A DNA stretch of 39,923 nt from Clostridiales bacterium (GCA_022508325.1 JAFLVL010000007.1:1-39923); one strand, 5' to 3'. Numbered from the stretch's first letter, positions 24,229-33,073 are shown. The notes: generated from the sequence alone by a model not told the origin. Numbers and translations are program-made.

Positions 24229-25157
24229 TTATAATTTGGTTAGACACTTAATTTCAAGAAATTCCGCGATGTTACTTGCATCGTCAGTTTCGTAATATTC
24301 CATTAACAGCTTTTTGTATTCAGCAACTTCGCCGTCGGGAATAACTACCAATCCTGCACCGTCGGATATGAGAATATGATTAGCAAAAATAACTGCAGTG
24401 CGCTTATTGCCATCAATAAACAACTGCCTTTTTGTAACAAACAACAATGCTTTTATTGCTCTCTCGTAAATATCCGAATTAGCAAAAATACTAGAGAGAT
24501 CTTCTCGAACCAGACTTTCAACAGGAAGCTGCGGCTTCCATTTTGTATCGCCAATTGATACAGGAACACTGCGAAGCTGTCCCGCATTGTAATAAAAACC
24601 TTCTTCTACCAGCTTATTGATGGCGCACAAAAGGTAATAATCGGACGGAGTGGTAATAACGTCTTATCCAACACAAATTGCCAAGCGTGTTTTAGATTAT
24701 TAATCTTGAGCACATCATCAGCAGAAACGTTGCTAATCCTACCACCTTCAATAATCGTTTCGGTATCCAAAAACGTCACGGCAATGCCTTCTAATACCGC
24801 TTGCTTGTAAATTGTATCTACGAGATTGTGCTTTGCAAAGTCTATGTTCATCGCCACCCTGGGCGATAAATCTCTTTCAACATAGCCCAAAGCATCTAGT
24901 TTTTTGTTTATTTCGCGCAGATTACGCTTTAATTGCTTTGCAACAAGATTATTTTCCAAAATTTTGTTGCGCAACTCTTCGTCATATTCTCCGATATAGT
25001 GAGTACGAGCAAGACCGTTCAATCTTTTGTGAACGTAGATGTATTTATTTCCGCCGATCTCCTTTATCTCGAGCGCGCCAAAAACCATAGAAGTAAGCTG
25101 TTTTTCAATTATAGTTCTTTCATTGATTAAGTTTAATATCTCTAATCTGTTTCCCAT
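24229..25157 (-). pseudogene. Fic/DOC family protein gene broken by a one-base deletion
   Basis: Two frames join into one Fic-family protein of about 309 residues. The first (25157 down to about 24665) begins MGNRLEILNLINERTI and reaches KHAWQFVLDK; the second continues ITTPSDYYLLCAINKLVEEG and includes the Fic loop LFIDGNKRTA. Inserting one G after GATAAG near 24661-24665 restores the sequence VLDKDVITTPSDYY with no other change. Fic enzymes move AMP or related groups from nucleotides to protein hydroxyls. The loop has Gln where the catalytic His usually is (QLFIDGNKR), a variant I recall from other Bacillota Fic proteins, so activity was doubtful even before the frameshift. GGAG stands 11 bases before the ATG. 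The break may be real decay or an assembly error. Confidence 0.82.
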
Positions 25158-25173
25158 ACTTTAATTATCTCCA

Positions 25174-25207
25174 TTTACGAATATTTTTCACAAAAAATAT
25201 TCGTAAA
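25174..25207. promoter_or_regulatory. Perfect 15-base palindrome upstream of the Fic gene
   Basis: TTTACGAATATTTTT and its exact complement AAAAATATTCGTAAA surround a four-base centre, 17 bases before the start codon. Part of it, TTTTTCACAAAAAATA (25184-25199), recurs as a direct repeat at 25217-25232. It is not followed by a terminator run in either direction and precedes the gene, so an operator is more likely. Confidence 0.6.
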
Positions 25208-25223
25208 AGCATTTACTTTTTCA

Positions 25224-25261
25224 CAAAAAATAAAAAGTCCCTCAAAAAAAAGGAACTTTTT
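25224..25261 (-). terminator. Terminator after the GH13-HAD operon
   Basis: AAAAAGTTCC / GGGACTTTTT stem with a one-base bulge (25232-25261), then TATTTTTTGT on the minus strand. Confidence 0.8.
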
Positions 25262-25272
25262 ATGCCCTAGTC

Positions 25273-26124
25273 TTATTTATCGTCTTTGCGGGCGGCGCTA
25301 TACGAGCTTTCGGAGAGCTTCTTGAAGCGTTCACGCGCTTTTATCTTTTGGAAAATCGCCTTCATTGCGATATCCATTTCCGAATCGGGCAAGTAGTTGC
25401 TCTGAACGTAGAAGTCTACGCGGTCTTCCTTGACGAGATAGGTCGCGTCCTCGGGGTTGCGATAGACGCCTATGGCGTAGCCGCCGCGAGTGCGGGTCAG
25501 TTTCATGCTGGGTACGTCGGTCAGTCCGTCGCCAATGTAAATCATGTTTTCGAAGGGTACCGCGCGTTCGCTTTGTGGCATGTACATATTCAGCTTTTTA
25601 TCTTCGCCGGCGTCCTCTATGCCCTTATTTATGCGGTAGAGGAACTGCGTCTTGCTGGTGTAGTTGATTGCCACCGCAGGCCAAAGAATATGTCCCTCAT
25701 CGTCGTAAACGTAGTCACAAGCAAATACGTTGTAAAACTCATGTCCTATCGGGCAGCCCTCAATCATATGTTTGAGTCCGCAAGAAATTATGTAGTGACG
25801 CACTTCGAAGCCAAGACGCGCGCCGTAGGCGTTGATGCGCTTGAACCACTGCTCCACTCCTTCGAAAAACTCGACCTGTTGTCCCATTTTGCGCAATGAC
25901 TCGCGGCTGAGGTCAATTCCCTTCTCGTTAGCCTTCTGCGCCATAAGCAACATGTACGCCAAAATACTGTCCATGTTGTTCTCTTTGGAAAGCTTGCCGC
26001 AAGTTCCCCAAAATTCATCGGGCGTCATGCCCAGCTCGGGAATAAAGTTGAATTCCTGCATGTCGTGCGTGGAAAGCGTATTGTCAAAGTCGTAAATTAA
26101 CGCTATTATCGGTTTGTTACTCAA
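25273..26124 (-). CDS. HAD-family phosphatase
   Basis: 283-residue haloacid dehalogenase superfamily hydrolase. All four motifs are visible: DFDNT near the N-terminus (nucleophile and acid Asp), the Ser in IISCG, Lys in TSKTQ, and IGDGLTDVPSM for Mg2+ binding. The helical cap between motif I and II (about 30-105) is of the phosphoserine phosphatase-like kind. The substrate is unknown. The start is TTG at 26124, supported by AAGGAG eight bases upstream. It lies 15 bases after the GH13 gene and shares its transcript, so a sugar-phosphate substrate is conceivable. Confidence 0.88.
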   Translation of the reverse strand: MSNKPIIALIYDFDNTLSTHDMQEFNFIPELGMTPDEFWGTCGKLSKENNMDSILAYMLLMAQKANEKGIDLSRESLRKMGQQVEFFEGVEQWFKRINAYGARLGFEVRHYIISCGLKHMIEGCPIGHEFYNVFACDYVYDDEGHILWPAVAINYTSKTQFLYRINKGIEDAGEDKKLNMYMPQSERAVPFENMIYIGDGLTDVPSMKLTRTRGGYAIGVYRNPEDATYLVKEDRVDFYVQSNYLPDSEMDIAMKAIFQKIKARERFKKLSESSYSAARKDDK

Positions 26125-26139
26125 AATTATATCTCCTTT

Positions 26140-27669
26140 TTACAATTCAAATATTATCGCCGTTTGGGGCGCTAGCTCCTTGCCGCGGTGACTGCCAATC
26201 TCGAATATTACATTCTGAATTGAAAGCGGCGCAGCGCGAAGCTCATTTGTGGGGTTAATCAGAACTGCCGTATTTTTTCCGCGCTTGTAGCACAGTACGC
26301 CGTCGAAACCGCAATGCAGCACTTCGAGATGTCCGTCGGCCTGCAAATCGGGATGGGACTGTCTCACTTCGTTGAGTCGACGCACAAGATTAAGTAGCGA
26401 GTTGTCGTCTACAAGCTGTTGTTTGACGCAGGGCGCGTCGAGGGTTCTGTCGACATCAAGATACAGTTTCTTCACGTCCGCAGTTGAGAAACCGAGGTTG
26501 ACTGCGTCTCTATCCCATTGCATGGGCGTGCGCGAGCCTGTGCGGTGGTAGCCGCCCTCTTTGGAGCGTTGCGGAATGTAACGCATACCTATCTCGTCGC
26601 CGTAGTAGAAGAAGGGTACTCCCGGTAGAGTCAGTAAAAATACGTAGGCAAGGCGCAATTCCGACTCGTCCAACATATATGAAATACGCTCGGTATCGTG
26701 ATTGCCGGAAATGACGGATATGTAACCGTTGCCCTCTATCTGACGCAATTCGTCAAGGTACAGGCGCAACATATCCTCTGCCGAAACGTGTGCAGTCTTG
26801 CAGAAATAGCTCTTATTCTGCCCCTTTTCGTCACGATAACGGAATCCGTAGTACGTCAGCTTCTTCCAGTGGTTCAAAAGGAAATCGCAATGAAAATGCG
26901 CGTTGTTGATTGCTTGAATGCCGTTGCACCACTCGGAAACCATCACCGCCTCGGGGTATTCCGCGTCTAGGACCTTACGTACCTTTCTCCATAGCGACGC
27001 AGTAGCTGTCTTGTCGGGGTCGTTTTTTACTAGGCTGTCTGCCATATCTACGCGGAAGCCGTCGCAGCCGTGATCCAACCAAAATCGCATTACGTCTATC
27101 ATGGCTTTCAAAGTTCCCTTCACGCGTTTGTCCTTATATGATATCTGCCACTCGGGATGAGTAATCTCGTTGAAGCCGTAGTTTAGGGCGGGTTGGCTGT
27201 GGAAGAAATTCAGCATATAACAACCGTCGCGATCCGATTCGCCCGCCACCCAGCTGTAACCCTCGGGGCGATCCCACACTACGTTAGTCCAGATATAGCG
27301 GTCGCTGTAACGGTTGCGAGTGGGCTTTTTGCTTTGCTTAAACCACTTGTGTTTGTCCGAGGTATGTCCTGGCACAAGGTCGAGAATGACGTGCATGCCT
27401 CTTGCATGCGCCTCGTCAAAGAGGTGATACAAGTCTTCGTTCGTGCCGTAGCGCGGCGCAACCTTAGTGTAGTCCTGAATGTCGTAGCCCGCGTCCATAA
27501 AGGGCGACAAATAACACGGATTGAGCCACAGCGCGTTGAAACCCAGCGACTTGATATAGTCGAGCTTACTCGTAATCCCGTTGAAATCGCCTATGCCGTC
27601 GCCGTTGCTGTCTAGGTACGACTGTGGATAAATCTCATAAAATACTGCGTTTTTAAGCCATTGCGGCAT
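26140..27669 (-). CDS. GH13 alpha-glucosidase / oligo-1,6-glucosidase
   Basis: 509-residue cytosolic alpha-amylase-family enzyme without signal peptide. The N-terminus AVFYEIYPQSYLDSNGDGIGD (8-27) has the Ca-binding loop; the active site has nucleophile D208 (GFRVD), acid/base E246 (VSEW) and D325 (GNHD). The sequence MQWDRDAVNLGFS near 400 is typical of the oligo-1,6-glucosidase/alpha-glucosidase subfamilies acting on short alpha-glucosides. The fine specificity (isomaltose, maltose, sucrose, trehalose) cannot be fixed from sequence alone. The ATG at 27669 with AAGGAG eight bases upstream is preferred to a TTG ten codons earlier. First gene of an operon with the HAD phosphatase. Confidence 0.93.
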   Translation of the reverse strand: MPQWLKNAVFYEIYPQSYLDSNGDGIGDFNGITSKLDYIKSLGFNALWLNPCYLSPFMDAGYDIQDYTKVAPRYGTNEDLYHLFDEAHARGMHVILDLVPGHTSDKHKWFKQSKKPTRNRYSDRYIWTNVVWDRPEGYSWVAGESDRDGCYMLNFFHSQPALNYGFNEITHPEWQISYKDKRVKGTLKAMIDVMRFWLDHGCDGFRVDMADSLVKNDPDKTATASLWRKVRKVLDAEYPEAVMVSEWCNGIQAINNAHFHCDFLLNHWKKLTYYGFRYRDEKGQNKSYFCKTAHVSAEDMLRLYLDELRQIEGNGYISVISGNHDTERISYMLDESELRLAYVFLLTLPGVPFFYYGDEIGMRYIPQRSKEGGYHRTGSRTPMQWDRDAVNLGFSTADVKKLYLDVDRTLDAPCVKQQLVDDNSLLNLVRRLNEVRQSHPDLQADGHLEVLHCGFDGVLCYKRGKNTAVLINPTNELRAAPLSIQNVIFEIGSHRGKELAPQTAIIFEL

Positions 27670-27730
27670 TGTATGTACTCCTTGTTGAAAAAAATGCAAA
27701 ATTTTTTGTTATACAATAATATACTACTAC

Positions 27731-27759
27731 AAAAAAACCCCTTTTTCAAGAGGTTTTTT
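27731..27759 (-). terminator. Terminator after the RND pump gene
   Basis: AAAAAACCTC ... GGGGTTTTTTT hairpin on the minus strand, ending in seven T, eight bases past the stop codon. Confidence 0.88.
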
Positions 27760-27766
27760 CGTCTTT

Positions 27767-30700
27767 TTAATTGGTTTCAGTTGTCTCTACGGTACTCACA
27801 CCGTCGTCGGAGGATTTTTCGCCGTCGTCGCCTGAATTTTCAACGTCATTTGTAACAGGCGTTGGCTTTACAAACGATATACTCTTGATTATGCAATAGA
27901 AACAGGGTATAAGCACCAATGTGACGAGCGTGCCGAGTAGCAAGCCGCCCAGCACCACTATGCCCATCGGTTGCATCAATTCGCCGCCGCGACCTAATCC
28001 AAGCGCCAATGGTACCAGCGCGAGAATGGTCGTCAACGTCGTCATGAGAATGGGACGAAGTCTTGATTTGCAACCCTCGATAACAGCATCCTGCGGCGTC
28101 AGTCCTTCTTCAATCAGTTGTCCGATTTTGTCAATCATAACTATAGCACCGTTGACGATAACGCCCATTAACATAATCAATCCGACGAAAGACACGACGT
28201 TTAGGGTAGAGCCTGTTATGACGAGCGCCAAGAAACCGCCTGTGAAAGCGAACGGTATTGACATAATGACGATAAAGGGTTTTGTCAGCGACTCAAATTG
28301 GCACGCCATTACGCTATACAGTAGCACAAACGCGGCAACGAGTGATACCACAAGTCCGTTGAAAGCGTCATTGAGGTAGCTTGTTACACCCGCCTCACGA
28401 TACTCCACGCCGTCAAATTCGGCTAACACTTCGTACACTGCTTTATTGATGGTCTTACCCACCGTGCCGCTGTCGATGTTGTATATCTCCATATCGATAG
28501 TCGTTGAATACCTGCCGTTGGAACGAATGATTGAGCTGTCGACGTATTCTTCCTTATAGGGAACGCCGTGGTAGTAAGTCAGGACATCTTGTAGCTTCAC
28601 TGCGCCGTCGTTATCGAAGCCAACGACAATATTTAATATGGCGTCAAGCTCCTGACTGTCGCCGTCAAACTGCACGTTGACGTCCTGCAAAACGCCGTCG
28701 ACAGTCACGCTCGCCGCCGTGTAGCCCGACAGTCCCACACGCAACAGCAATACCGCAGTCTGATAATCCACGCCGCGATTGACACATTCCGCGCGGTCGA
28801 AGGTGAAGCTGTATTGCAGAGTCTTGACAGGTGTGTTGTCTACAACACTTTGAATATGCTCGGGATCTGCCGTAGTCAGCTTTGCCGCAACGGCAGTCGC
28901 CGCTTTCCGCAATAGCTCCATGTCGTCGCTCAATAGCTCAACCGATTGTCCTGCCATACCACCGGTAACCTCTGCTATTACGCCGTCAATTTCGCGTACC
29001 GTGACGTTGCTCACGTTCAAGTTCTCGCTCTTCAATAGCGCACGAATGTCCGCAACAGCTTCGGCAGTACTGACGTTGAGTATTCCCCTTGCCGTCTGAA
29101 TACGCAAAACGCCTATGTTGTGCGTGGCAAGTATTCCTTGCTCGCCAACCGTCACCGCGACGTACTGTAAACTGCTGCCATACCTTTCGCGTAACAAATT
29201 CGCGACGTATTTCGACTGCGCCGTTGCGTCCTCTAGGCTTGTGGTAGGACTGAAATCCAAGTCAACCTCGATTACGCCCTTGTCTACGCTGGGCATAAAC
29301 TCCGTACCGGTAGTAAATAACAGCCCGACGCTACCCAAAAACACAGCTAATGCAACAACACATACCAAGACGCGGCTTTTAAGCACTTTACTTAGTATTT
29401 TGCCGTAGCCGCTCTCCAATCTGCTGATATTGACGGATCCGAGTCTTTGTCTGAAACTGCTCCTGCTTTCTTTTTTCGACTGTTTCCGCGCGTCTCTATC
29501 TTTATTGGCTTTCTTTGTCGCTTTCGCTTTGGGTTTGGAGACACTTTCACGCGGCTCCATATTCTCGTAATTGAGGCGCGGCTTTCTGTATATCAAGTGG
29601 TAAAGCGACGGTATGACGGTGATTGCCACGAGTAGCGACATAACAATTGAGAACAGCACCGCCCACACTAGGTCGTTGAAAATCTCACGCGTAAGCCCTC
29701 TTGCAAACAGTATGGGGAAGAATACGCATACGTTGGTGAGTGTCGAGGCGAGCAATGAACCCGCCACCTCGCGCGTGCCGTTCAGACAGCTGTCAAATAC
29801 GGACTCGCCCCTGTCGCGGCGTTTGGTGATGCTCTCCAGCACCACGATACTGTTGTCGACAAGCATACCGATTCCCACGGCAAGACCGCCGAGCGATACG
29901 AGGTTCAACGATATGCCCATCGCCCAAAGTCCCACCAGCGCGACCAATACCGACAGTGGCATGGTGATAGATACGATTAGCGACGAGCCTATTTTCTTCA
30001 CGAACAAATAAATGACCAATACCGCCAACACGCCGCCGATTATAATTGACGTCAAGACGTTCACTATACTGTCGTTGATAAATTCTGCCTTGTCGTCGAG
30101 TAGCGTCACCACGCTTGCGTAATCGGAGTTGGCGATTACTGACTTGACACCGTTCACCACGTCGGTGGTATTGGCGTCGGAGACTGCGTACACTTCAAGC
30201 GTCACCGACAGCATTCCGTTGTACTGCGAGTAGGCGTCAGGAACTTCCGTTTCAACGACGTGACCGATATAGGCAAGAGGTACGATAAGACTGTCTGCGT
30301 CGAAATCGCAAATACGCACAAAATGAACGGTGTCGAGCGTCGGCGTAATTCCCACGTCGAGTTCATCCTCTAACGCCGCATTCAAATTATTGTATAGCTC
30401 AACAAGCTCGGTGTCGGAATAGATGATGTATTGACCGTAAGTGTAATAATTGTCGGCAATTTGCTTGTCAGTCAATTCAATAACGTTGCCGCTGTTGTCT
30501 ACGAGATTGCCGTCTGCGTCTTCAAGGCGTCCAAAGGCGTTGACGGTAAATTCCTTTTCGCCGATTGTCACAATGTAGTCGCCGTCGTCGTTTTTTGTCA
30601 CTTCGATTTCTTTGCCGTCAACCAGGTATACGGCGTTTCCCGCTTTATTGACGTGGGCAGTTTTCGACTGCGTGAGAATGTCTAAAACGCCGCCTTCGGT

Positions 30701-32194
30701 ATCGAAGTTGTCACTGCGAATGATGTGAATGACCTGCGGCGACATAAGCGCGGCAAAACCGTTGCCCTGAGTTGTATTGATGAACAGCGCCGCAAATTGT
30801 GCATCGGTAATTTCGGGTGTTACGCCGTTGTATTCCGCTTCGCGCACGGTATTGATTATGTCGCTGTACGCAATGGTATTGACGGAATCGGCGAATTCGC
30901 ACACGTCTACCGCTTCTTCGTGCGAGTAATCCTCCGTAGGTAACAGACTTAGACCGTTAAAGCTCACTTCTTCGCCATCAAGCTCGCCTGTGTAGCCGTC
31001 TTGGAACAGATAGGCGAATTGGTCGTAGGTCACGTCGTCGGGGTATATCTCGCGGAAGGCGACGAGTTTGTCCCAGTCCTCCTTCAGAGTTCCGTCGACC
31101 GCGCCGTCCTGCGCCCATTTGAGCAAATCGTAAGAGATATTCGTCTGATTTGCAAGGGCCTGCAAATCCTCGTCAGACATACTTGTGAATTCTTCGTTCT
31201 GCACAATGCTGTTGTCGATTGTCCGCCACATCAGGCGCAGCGTTTGACTGCTGTTGCCGCGGAGCAAGGTCATCAGAGCTTTGACGCTGGCAAGCCCCTG
31301 CTGTTGCTCTTCCAGTTCGTCCGCGCTTTTGCCCTCTATTTCTTCAATCACGCGCTTGGCGTCGCGAGCCTTCTCCACGTATTCGTTGAAGTCATCCAGC
31401 GTACATGTGGCAAAGGTCTTTGCCGCAAGCTGCATAGCTGAAAATGCCGAAAGGGTCGATGTACCCAGATCAATTGAAACAGGCAATTGCATAATATGCA
31501 ACACGCTAGTTGCGTCGGTGGCGTTGCGGATAGATACCTTCGTGCCGTCCTGCATGATTGTGCCGAGAGGAATATTCATATTCTCGCTTGACAGAGCCTG
31601 CACAGCAAGTAACGCTGTCAGCTCCAAGCCGTTCAATGCAGTGAACTGTATCTGCCTGTCCGGCTTGCCCAGAACGCTGACCGAACCCACGCCCTCGATT
31701 GCGCGCAGGCGCGTTGCAAGATCGTTGGCGTCGGAATAGAGAAGCTCGGTGTCGCCCTGCTCATGATATACCGAAATGGTTGCCGTAGCCGTGCCGTTCA
31801 TGTCGATTTTGATATAGCTCGGCTCACTGCAGCTGTCAGGAAATGTCACGCTCGCAAATGCGTCCTCAATATCGGATATCTTTGCGTCGATGTCCGTACC
31901 GTAATTGAAGGTGACGATAGCAACCGACGCGTTGTCGTAGGATCGCGTCTCCAATGCTGTGACCCCCGCAATTGTTTTCAGCGCGGAGTCGATTTTTGCC
32001 GTAACGTCGCTCTCGACACTACTCGCACTTGCCCCGGGGTACACCACCGAAATGCCTAGCATCGGCATCTTGATATTGGGTAAAAGGTTGGTAGACATGT
32101 CGAGAGTCGCGAGAACTCCGACAGCCATCAACACGATTACCAGTATGCACACCGTCACAGGGCGTTTTATTGTAGTTTTAATTAAAGAATTCAT
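27767..32194 (-). CDS. RND-family efflux pump with a ~390-residue insertion
   Basis: 1475 residues; HAE1/AcrB-type permeases normally have about 1020-1070. The first helix (about 13-32) and PN-type sequence NLLPNIKMP and VYPGAS are typical. The second helix starts only near 710, against about 340 in AcrB: an extra segment of about 390 residues lies between about 245 and 635, where the first outside loop passes from the porter to the docking part. The proton-relay Asp is in GIGMLVDNSIV (D780). A basic linker near 900-930 and a Ser/Asp-rich tail are also present. The second half is of normal size. There is no adaptor (MFP) or outer-membrane channel gene nearby, as usual for Bacillota RND proteins such as SwrC. 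The ATG at 32194 has no ribosome site and coincides with the expected transcript start. Confidence 0.92.
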   Translation of the reverse strand: MNSLIKTTIKRPVTVCILVIVLMAVGVLATLDMSTNLLPNIKMPMLGISVVYPGASASSVESDVTAKIDSALKTIAGVTALETRSYDNASVAIVTFNYGTDIDAKISDIEDAFASVTFPDSCSEPSYIKIDMNGTATATISVYHEQGDTELLYSDANDLATRLRAIEGVGSVSVLGKPDRQIQFTALNGLELTALLAVQALSSENMNIPLGTIMQDGTKVSIRNATDATSVLHIMQLPVSIDLGTSTLSAFSAMQLAAKTFATCTLDDFNEYVEKARDAKRVIEEIEGKSADELEEQQQGLASVKALMTLLRGNSSQTLRLMWRTIDNSIVQNEEFTSMSDEDLQALANQTNISYDLLKWAQDGAVDGTLKEDWDKLVAFREIYPDDVTYDQFAYLFQDGYTGELDGEEVSFNGLSLLPTEDYSHEEAVDVCEFADSVNTIAYSDIINTVREAEYNGVTPEITDAQFAALFINTTQGNGFAALMSPQVIHIIRSDNFDTEGGVLDILTQSKTAHVNKAGNAVYLVDGKEIEVTKNDDGDYIVTIGEKEFTVNAFGRLEDADGNLVDNSGNVIELTDKQIADNYYTYGQYIIYSDTELVELYNNLNAALEDELDVGITPTLDTVHFVRICDFDADSLIVPLAYIGHVVETEVPDAYSQYNGMLSVTLEVYAVSDANTTDVVNGVKSVIANSDYASVVTLLDDKAEFINDSIVNVLTSIIIGGVLAVLVIYLFVKKIGSSLIVSITMPLSVLVALVGLWAMGISLNLVSLGGLAVGIGMLVDNSIVVLESITKRRDRGESVFDSCLNGTREVAGSLLASTLTNVCVFFPILFARGLTREIFNDLVWAVLFSIVMSLLVAITVIPSLYHLIYRKPRLNYENMEPRESVSKPKAKATKKANKDRDARKQSKKESRSSFRQRLGSVNISRLESGYGKILSKVLKSRVLVCVVALAVFLGSVGLLFTTGTEFMPSVDKGVIEVDLDFSPTTSLEDATAQSKYVANLLRERYGSSLQYVAVTVGEQGILATHNIGVLRIQTARGILNVSTAEAVADIRALLKSENLNVSNVTVREIDGVIAEVTGGMAGQSVELLSDDMELLRKAATAVAAKLTTADPEHIQSVVDNTPVKTLQYSFTFDRAECVNRGVDYQTAVLLLRVGLSGYTAASVTVDGVLQDVNVQFDGDSQELDAILNIVVGFDNDGAVKLQDVLTYYHGVPYKEEYVDSSIIRSNGRYSTTIDMEIYNIDSGTVGKTINKAVYEVLAEFDGVEYREAGVTSYLNDAFNGLVVSLVAAFVLLYSVMACQFESLTKPFIVIMSIPFAFTGGFLALVITGSTLNVVSFVGLIMLMGVIVNGAIVMIDKIGQLIEEGLTPQDAVIEGCKSRLRPILMTTLTTILALVPLALGLGRGGELMQPMGIVVLGGLLLGTLVTLVLIPCFYCIIKSISFVKPTPVTNDVENSGDDGEKSSDDGVSTVETTETN

Positions 32195-32200
32195 AAATAC

Positions 32201-32229
32201 ATTATATACCAAAACAAAATTTTTGACAA
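32201..32229 (-). promoter_or_regulatory. Promoter of the RND pump gene, predicted leaderless
   Basis: On the minus strand TTGTCA (32224-32229), 17 bases, TATAAT (32201-32206). Six bases separate the -10 box from the ATG at 32194, so transcription should start at or next to the A of the start codon. Confidence 0.7.
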
Positions 32230-32308
32230 AACTATTGCCGAGTAATACGCGACTATTTGTTCATTTATAAGCAAATTATTTGCAGATTTTTGTAAAGCGC
32301 GTAACGAA

Positions 32309-32345
32309 GAACCCCGCTGCGAACGGTTGTCGCAACGGGGTTCTA
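32309..32345. other. Strong hairpin after hsp20
   Basis: AGAACCCCG and CGGGGTTCT form the outer stem, with TGCGA / TCGCA inside it. It lies about 45 bases past the hsp20 stop. The minus-strand continuation is not T-rich, so termination may depend on the stem alone. Confidence 0.55.
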
Positions 32346-32387
32346 TATGCGAGGAAAACACCATGAAACAGTCATTAGTCGTTATTG

Positions 32388-32786
32388 TCAGTCAATTAGT
32401 ATACTGTGTCTGCTTTCTTCGGGCTTTTCTTTGGGAACGGTCACCGTCAATACGCCGTCAGAATATTTGGCGGTTATCTTCTTCTCGTCCACGTCGCCCA
32501 TGTAGTAGCTACGAGAACAGCTCACTGCGCGCTCTCTGCGAATGTATTGCGAGTCATTGCCGCCGTCCTTTTTTGCCGAAATGGTAATATAACCGCTCTC
32601 GAACTTCAGCGAAATGTCCTTTTTGTCAAAACCGGGCATCTCAACTTCCAATACGTAGTCCTTTTCAGTCTCCTTGATGTCTGTCTTCATAAAGCTACTT
32701 TCCGAATCCATGTAAAAAGGACGGAAAAAGTTCTCAAATGCCTCGTCAAATAGGTCGTTGTTTCTGCGTGTAAGATAATTTCTCAT
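32388..32786 (-). CDS. Small heat-shock protein, Hsp20/alpha-crystallin
   Basis: 132-residue ATP-independent chaperone that holds unfolding proteins. A short N-terminal arm (1-33) precedes the alpha-crystallin domain (about 34-122), shown by YVLEVEMPGFDKKDISL and the C-terminal DGVLTVTVPK. The tail ends SILID, an I-x-I-like anchor for oligomer formation. AAGGAG lies eight bases before the ATG. A sigma-A promoter and CIRCE operator stand upstream, so HrcA control is expected. Length is normal for the family. Confidence 0.95.
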   Translation of the reverse strand: MRNYLTRRNNDLFDEAFENFFRPFYMDSESSFMKTDIKETEKDYVLEVEMPGFDKKDISLKFESGYITISAKKDGGNDSQYIRRERAVSCSRSYYMGDVDEKKITAKYSDGVLTVTVPKEKPEESRHSILID

Positions 32787-32823
32787 TTTTATGTCTCCTT
32801 ATCATTTAATTTCAAGCTGTTTT

Positions 32824-32857
32824 GGCGCTTTTGTGAGATTTTAGCAATCTCGGCGCC
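32824..32857 (-). other. Hairpin in the hsp20 leader
   Basis: On the minus strand the leader RNA can form GGCGC / GCGCC with an inner GAGATT / AATCTC stem. It ends about 23 bases before the Shine-Dalgarno sequence, which stays unpaired. It may stabilise the message; a thermometer role is not supported. Confidence 0.5.
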
Positions 32858-32863
32858 TGATTG

Positions 32864-32890
32864 TTAGCACTCTCATCGCTTGTCTGCTAA
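32864..32890 (-). promoter_or_regulatory. CIRCE operator for HrcA
   Basis: TTAGCACTC, nine-base spacer, GTCTGCTAA. The first arm fits the CIRCE consensus at all nine positions, the second at seven of nine (consensus GAGTGCTAA), and the spacing is exact. It lies directly after the -10 box of the hsp20 promoter, the usual place for repression. Confidence 0.9.
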
Positions 32891-32891
32891 C

Positions 32892-32919
32892 ATTATACTA
32901 CATTGTACGCGTTTGTCAA
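32892..32919 (-). promoter_or_regulatory. Sigma-A promoter of hsp20
   Basis: Both boxes match the consensus fully: TTGACA (32914-32919) and TATAAT (32892-32897), with a 16-base spacer. The CIRCE element starts two bases downstream. Confidence 0.9.
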
Positions 32920-33073
32920 TACTTTTTGACATAATTTTTGCAAAAAATTTGAAAATTTATACTAGAGCTTGATAATATCCATGATTTTTGCCGCAATCGC
33001 AATTTAAATTGATTTATTTTTTGCTATTGGTGGCAAGATTGACGCAAAACATTGCATTGACGGCAGGATTATG

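Noticed and set aside
24606..25157. Separate 183-codon gene upstream of a separate Fic gene
   Set aside because: The end of this frame is out of register with the conserved Fic sequence; adding one base joins both into one protein.
32327..32587. Plus-strand frame with GAGG near an ATG after the hairpin behind hsp20
   Set aside because: Most of it is antisense to hsp20 and the product resembles no protein; the start context is probably chance.
32787..32860. RNA thermometer in the hsp20 leader
   Set aside because: The hairpin does not include the ribosome site or start codon; no ROSE- or fourU-like pairing was found.
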